Part shown: positions 60,754-64,000 of the stretch, in pieces
How the letters are laid out: each line of letters begins with the position of its first letter
Position numbering within the stretch: the stretch's first letter is position 1
Source of the DNA: Paenibacillus sp. EZ-K15
GTDB lineage: Bacteria; Bacillota; Bacilli; Paenibacillales; Paenibacillaceae
Direction: 5' to 3'
Length of the DNA stretch: 64,000 nucleotides
Assembly (NCBI RefSeq): GCF_002573715.1
Contig: NZ_PDHM01000012.1
Coordinates: 714,877-778,876 of the forward strand
Translations under genes and position numbers: made by a program
Notes under the pieces: model-generated
Database searches by the model: none
What the model saw: only the letters and a program-made list of their open reading frames with translations
What the model was told of the DNA's origin: nothing

Positions 60754-60768
60754 GCGGGAGGGAAACAT

Positions 60769-61440
60769 ATGAATGCGGCAACGGTACGGCATATTTTGGA
60801 CACGATGGAGAGCATGTTTCCGGATGCACATTGCGAGCTGAATCACAGCAATGCGTTTGAGCTGACCATCGCCGTGCTGCTGTCCGCTCAGTGCACGGAT
60901 GAAACGGTTAATAAGGTGACAAAGGATCTGTTTCAGAAATACAAAACGCCTTTGGATTATGTATCGGTACCGATCGAGGAACTTGAGCAGGATATCAGAC
61001 GGATCGGATTATACCGGAATAAGGCAAAACATATTCAGAATTTGTGCAGGATTCTGATCGAACAGTATGGCGGTGAGGTGCCGGAGGCACATGATGAGCT
61101 GGTTAAATTACCTGGGGTTGGACGAAAGACAGCCAATGTCGTCGTTTCCAATGCTTTTGGTGTGCCTGCCATCGCGGTTGACACGCATGTGGAGCGAGTT
61201 TCCAAGCGACTTGGACTGGCCGCCTGGAAAGATTCCGTGTTGGAAGTGGAGAAAAAACTGATGAAGCGGGTACCGCGTGAAGAATGGACGCTGACCCATC
61301 ATCGGATTATTTTTTTCGGACGGTATCACTGTAAGGCTCAAAATCCGCAATGCCCGGTATGTCCATTGTTGGATGTTTGCCGTGAAGGAAAGAAACGTAT
61401 GAAAACCTTAGCAGTCAGGAAGAATAAGGAACAAATGTAA
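60769..61440 (+). CDS. nth: Endonuclease III
   Basis: A 223-residue DNA glycosylase/AP lyase that removes oxidised pyrimidines. The helix-hairpin-helix is in LPGVGRKTANVVVSNAFGVP, with the catalytic Asp in AIAVDTHVERVSKRLGL and the catalytic Lys in LLSAQCTDETVNKVTKDLF. The C-terminal 4Fe-4S site CKAQNPQCPVCPLLDVC has the C-x6-C-x2-C-x5-C spacing. The ATG follows GCGGGAGGGA; a frame opening 69 bases earlier overlaps the terminator. In Bacillus subtilis it directly follows dnaD. Confidence 0.95.
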   Translation: MNAATVRHILDTMESMFPDAHCELNHSNAFELTIAVLLSAQCTDETVNKVTKDLFQKYKTPLDYVSVPIEELEQDIRRIGLYRNKAKHIQNLCRILIEQYGGEVPEAHDELVKLPGVGRKTANVVVSNAFGVPAIAVDTHVERVSKRLGLAAWKDSVLEVEKKLMKRVPREEWTLTHHRIIFFGRYHCKAQNPQCPVCPLLDVCREGKKRMKTLAVRKNKEQM

Positions 61441-61532
61441 AACCAGCAAGAAATAGACAAAAAAGAGGTTCATCTGATTCATCGGGAATACGGCACTTTA
61501 ATGAATAGCTAGCGAAATGGACATAATTGTAA

Positions 61533-61549
61533 GCAAGCGCAAAGCTTGC
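61533..61549. repeat. Short inverted repeat after nth
   Basis: GCAAGC and GCTTGC flank a five-base centre, with a short T-containing tract after. It may be a weak terminator of nth. Confidence 0.35.
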
Positions 61550-61587
61550 CTTTGTCTCCGGATTTCTATCTTTAGCCGCATGGGAGA

Positions 61588-61728
61588 ATGGAGATCTGGA
61601 AACAACAGTATCAAAGGTCGGTTTTTCGCGAGGTGAAAGAGGACGGTATCCTGGATCGGCATGAGCTAAATTTAAAAGAGGATGGGATTACACATGAAAT
61701 GCATCTCTGTTTACACCGACAATTTTGA
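61588..61728 (+). CDS. Possible 46-residue small protein
   Basis: An ATG preceded by GGGAG opens a frame with coding-like composition (KQQYQRSVFREVKEDGILDR, then HELNLKEDGITHEMH) that ends inside the next gene in another frame. It is charged, with no membrane segment. The ribosome site is only 2 bases from the ATG, which is poor. It could be the remnant of a longer gene. Confidence 0.25.
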   Translation: MEIWKQQYQRSVFREVKEDGILDRHELNLKEDGITHEMHLCLHRQF

Positions 61729-61975
61729 ATTGTTCTCAGATATTTTTGAACATGTGGTGGAGAGCCAAAGCCAACTGAGTGAGAATGAAGAGCAAGAAGT
61801 CGAAGGCGTGACGTTCAGTCATTCCGGGGATGCTCCCGAGCATTATTTGGAGCGTATGTCACAGAAGCCCGAAGTCGTGGTCATGCGCGATAAATCACGC
61901 GGGTTAACGATTCTGCAGCACGGAAATGTCTTCGAAATTTTGATTCCGGCAGAAGAAAACACCGTTGTATCTTAA
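61694..61975 (+). CDS. Small conserved-looking protein of unknown function
   Basis: A 93-residue acidic protein, MKCISVYTDNFELFSDIFEH onward. It has an alpha/beta pattern, with the central EVEGVTFSHSG and the late VVMRDKSRGLTILQHGNVFE forming predicted strands. The ATG follows AGAGGATGGG. It lies between nth and the dynamin-like gene, and I do not recognise a family. No signal, membrane span or catalytic motif is visible. The good ribosome site and codon use support it as a real gene. Confidence 0.6.
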   Translation: MKCISVYTDNFELFSDIFEHVVESQSQLSENEEQEVEGVTFSHSGDAPEHYLERMSQKPEVVVMRDKSRGLTILQHGNVFEILIPAEENTVVS

Positions 61976-62275
61976 GTTCTTCAAATTTGATGTTTTAAAA
62001 AATGAGATAAACCTGGTGCTTACAGGGTAATCGAGTGTGAACTCTCACCTCATTCCTTCTGTATGTGTCGGTTTATGAAGCTTTGGATTAATGGCAGGCA
62101 AGGAAGATCACTTCCTTGACCTGCCATTTTGCATAGATAAGGACTGTCATATCAAGAGAGGCGCCCGAAAATGAAATGCAATGATTCCTTTACGGCGCAA
62201 GCGGTGATAAAATAAAATGATGTGAATAGATGGTGTCAGAAATTGAGAGATCAATGGACAGGAGCGAGAAATACA
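61976..62275. other. 300-base gap with one strong hairpin
   Basis: The gap before the dynamin-like gene holds a long hairpin at 62090-62130 (AATGGCAGG ... CAAGGAA pairing with TTCCTTG ... CCTGCCATT, followed by TT), a likely terminator of the small-protein gene. An AT-rich stretch with GATAAAATAAAATGATG near 62208-62222 may hold the promoter of the next gene. No reading frame or riboswitch was seen. Confidence 0.55.
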
Positions 62276-64000
62276 TTGAAGTTGATGGCTGAGCATGAAA
62301 TCGGATACAGTGTGACGGAACTAACCAGAGTTCGAGATCGTTTCTTGGAGTGGAATGACGAATCTTCCTCCGCTTTGACTGAGGATTTAATACGCAAGGG
62401 TACAGGCGGCGAGCTGACGCTGGCTTTCTGCGGGCATTTTTCCGCTGGGAAGTCGAGCATGATTAATGCGCTTTGCGGCAAAAAGGTGCTGCCTTCGGGT
62501 CCGATACCGACGAGTGCGAATGTGGTTACGATCCGAAGCGGTGAGCCAGGGGCGTTGATTCACCGATCTGCTGGGGAGCCTGGCGAGCCCTTATCGGTAA
62601 CGATTGACGAGCTTGCCGAATACTGCAAGGAGGGCCGGGAGTATTCCGCGATTGAAGTGTGGGATGATGTGCCGCTGCTTGGCGAAGATGGCGTTTTGAT
62701 GGATACCCCCGGGGTCGATTCAACGGATGATGGGCACCGGCTTGCCACGCATTCCGCCCTGCATATGGCTGACATCGTTTTTTACGTCATGGATTACAAT
62801 CATGTGCAGTCGGAGAGTAATCTGATGTTTGCCAAGAGCTTGTCGGATTGGGGGAAACCGCTGTACCTGATCGTCAATCAGATTGACAAGCATCGTGATG
62901 ATGAATTAACGTTGTCTTCTTATCTAAACGACGTGAAGAAGGCGTTCGCCCAGTGGAAGATCACATATAAAGGGTTGCTATGCACTTCGCTTAAAGTTCA
63001 GGACCATCCCTATAACCAATGGGAAACGCTGAAGGCTCTGATCGGTGAGTTGATATCCCATAAGGAGCCATTGCTCCGCTACAGCGTATCTTGCTCTATT
63101 CGACATGCTGCTGATCAGCATGTGGAAGCCTATACCCGCAGCCATCAGGAAGAGAAGGAGCGGCTGCTGGAGGAAATGGGCGGCGAGGAGGCAGCTGCGG
63201 CGATGAAAGCACGGCTGCAGGAGCTGGAGGAGCAAAAAAGATCCGCCCAGCTGCTGCCGGAATCCGTTCGGACGGAACTCCGCAAAGAAGCGGATGCCCT
63301 TCTGGCAAATGCCAATTTGACGCCGGCGGATGTTCGGGATTTAAGTCTCTCCTTTCTGGAAAGCCGCAAGAGTGGTTTTAAAGTCGGATTTCTGTTCACA
63401 GGCGGCAAGACGGAGGAGGAGCGTCGGCGTCGTCTGGAGGCGTTCCATCATCGATTGGAGGAACAGACCGCATCGCAGATCGACTGGCATCTGCGTTCGC
63501 TGTTCCGTAAAAGCGTGGAGCAGCATACGGAGTGGAATACCGAATGGGAGAGCTTGATGGACGCTGAACTTCCCGGTGTGCGGGAGGATATGATTACGCG
63601 GACCGTGAATCCGGAAGCGACGGTGTCCGGCGAATATGTATTGAACTATAACCGGGAGCTGGCCGAGGAAATCAAGGGCAGCTACCGCCGGGCCGTGTTG
63701 GTGCTTGCCGACCGGCTGAAAGCGGTATTGACGGACGCTGCGACTGTCCGTCTGCAGGAACTGGAGCGCCAGGGCGCCGAGCTCCTGGCGCAATCAGCGG
63801 CTTCCGCCAGCTACGCAGCCCTACAGCAGGCGGAAGCCGCCCGCGCGGCCGAGCTGGCGCAGCTGCTCCCGCCGCGCACCTCCCTCACCCCCGGCCTCCT
63901 GCCGGAGGTGAGGGAGCCGGAAGGGCAGCCCGCGCAAGCGGCTGCCCAGGGCGGCGCCCCGGCGGCGCAGCCGGGGCACGGGCGCACGGCGCCCCGCCCC
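62276..64000 (+). CDS. Dynamin-like GTPase, N-terminal part (runs off right edge)
   Basis: An open frame of 575 codons with no stop before the edge. The GTPase motifs are in order: G1 FCGHFSAGKSSMINAL (about 50-65), G2 threonine in IPTSANVV, G3 LMDTPGVDST (about 141-150) and G4 YLIVNQIDKH (about 197-206). Helical segments follow (EEKERLLEEMGGEEAAAAMK), then an Ala/Gln/Pro/Arg-rich linker of about 60 residues at the window end. It matches the first half of bacterial dynamins such as Bacillus DynA (YpbR), where two GTPase units are fused, but whether this one has a second unit cannot be seen. Start TTG after GGAGCGAG. Confidence 0.85.
   Translation, partial: MKLMAEHEIGYSVTELTRVRDRFLEWNDESSSALTEDLIRKGTGGELTLAFCGHFSAGKSSMINALCGKKVLPSGPIPTSANVVTIRSGEPGALIHRSAGEPGEPLSVTIDELAEYCKEGREYSAIEVWDDVPLLGEDGVLMDTPGVDSTDDGHRLATHSALHMADIVFYVMDYNHVQSESNLMFAKSLSDWGKPLYLIVNQIDKHRDDELTLSSYLNDVKKAFAQWKITYKGLLCTSLKVQDHPYNQWETLKALIGELISHKEPLLRYSVSCSIRHAADQHVEAYTRSHQEEKERLLEEMGGEEAAAAMKARLQELEEQKRSAQLLPESVRTELRKEADALLANANLTPADVRDLSLSFLESRKSGFKVGFLFTGGKTEEERRRRLEAFHHRLEEQTASQIDWHLRSLFRKSVEQHTEWNTEWESLMDAELPGVREDMITRTVNPEATVSGEYVLNYNRELAEEIKGSYRRAVLVLADRLKAVLTDAATVRLQELERQGAELLAQSAASASYAALQQAEAARAAELAQLLPPRTSLTPGLLPEVREPEGQPAQAAAQGGAPAAQPGHGRTAPRP

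Noticed and set aside
33453..60769. Recent genomic island or prophage between dnaD and nth
   Set aside because: No integrase, transposase, tRNA end, direct repeats or phage genes, and codon use and ribosome sites look like the rest of the window.
1..64000. CRISPR array, tRNA or rRNA genes
   Set aside because: No regularly spaced repeats and no cloverleaf or rRNA-like sequence was seen on either strand by eye; a dedicated tRNA search was not possible.

Overview
The window reads as a chromosomal segment of a spore-forming, Gram-positive Bacillota bacterium, most probably a Paenibacillus or close relative. The grounds are: a Bacillus-like gene order (ypiF-qcrABC-ypjA-ypjB ... ypjD-dapB-mgsA-bshB1-bshA-cca-birA-panBCD ... 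dinG ... ypmB ... asnS-dnaD ... nth); strong AGGAGG ribosome sites with several TTG and GTG starts; bacillithiol genes; a sporulation gene (ypjB); an S-layer-homology protein; and amidases carrying copper-amine-oxidase-like stalks. No rRNA, tRNA, CRISPR array, insertion sequence or prophage was seen.

Layout. 1-4.2 kb: end of tyrA, a candidate small RNA gene, an ECF sigma/anti-sigma pair, a histidine phosphatase, a decayed SUKH gene, and a methyltransferase whose leader looks like a translational attenuator. 4.5-11.4 kb: an unassigned winged-helix-like protein, a tiny IDEAL protein, ypiF, the menaquinol-cytochrome c reductase operon qcrABC, ypjA, ypjB and a YitT-type membrane protein. 11.6-21.2 kb: one long housekeeping run making diaminopimelate, methylglyoxal, bacillithiol, tRNA CCA ends, biotinylated enzymes and pantothenate; panBCD has a roughly 250-nt leader ending in a terminator hairpin. 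21.4-33.5 kb: dinG, rex, an MTA/SAH deaminase, ypmB, a diverged FtsH-type protease translationally coupled to a separate membrane-anchored protein, a 3-hydroxyacyl-CoA dehydrogenase coupled to acetate kinase, asnS and dnaD.

33.5-60.7 kb separates dnaD from nth, which are neighbours in Bacillus subtilis. It holds: two HAD phosphatases (one frameshifted); a CD3324-type protein; a phosphotransferase; a CPBP protease; a five-gene ECF sigma envelope operon; a six-gene minus-strand operon proB-proA-proC-mtnW-mtnX-mtnB behind a T-box leader with a proline-compatible specifier; mtnE and mtnU; a LysR regulator divergent from leuCD; two tandem copies of an amidase plus GerM-type lipoprotein cassette; and a large SLH protein built of repeats. 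60.7-64 kb: nth, a small unknown protein, and the first 575 codons of a dynamin-like GTPase that runs off the window.

The most unusual signals are regulatory or architectural: the candidate sRNA, the methyltransferase leader, the masked ypjB ribosome site, the proline T-box placed over methionine-salvage genes, the two-protein FtsH arrangement, and the ECF operon with an apparent ATT start and a membrane protein made of three repeated modules. At least three single-base indels at short homopolymers break two genes, so either real decay or sequence error must be considered there.
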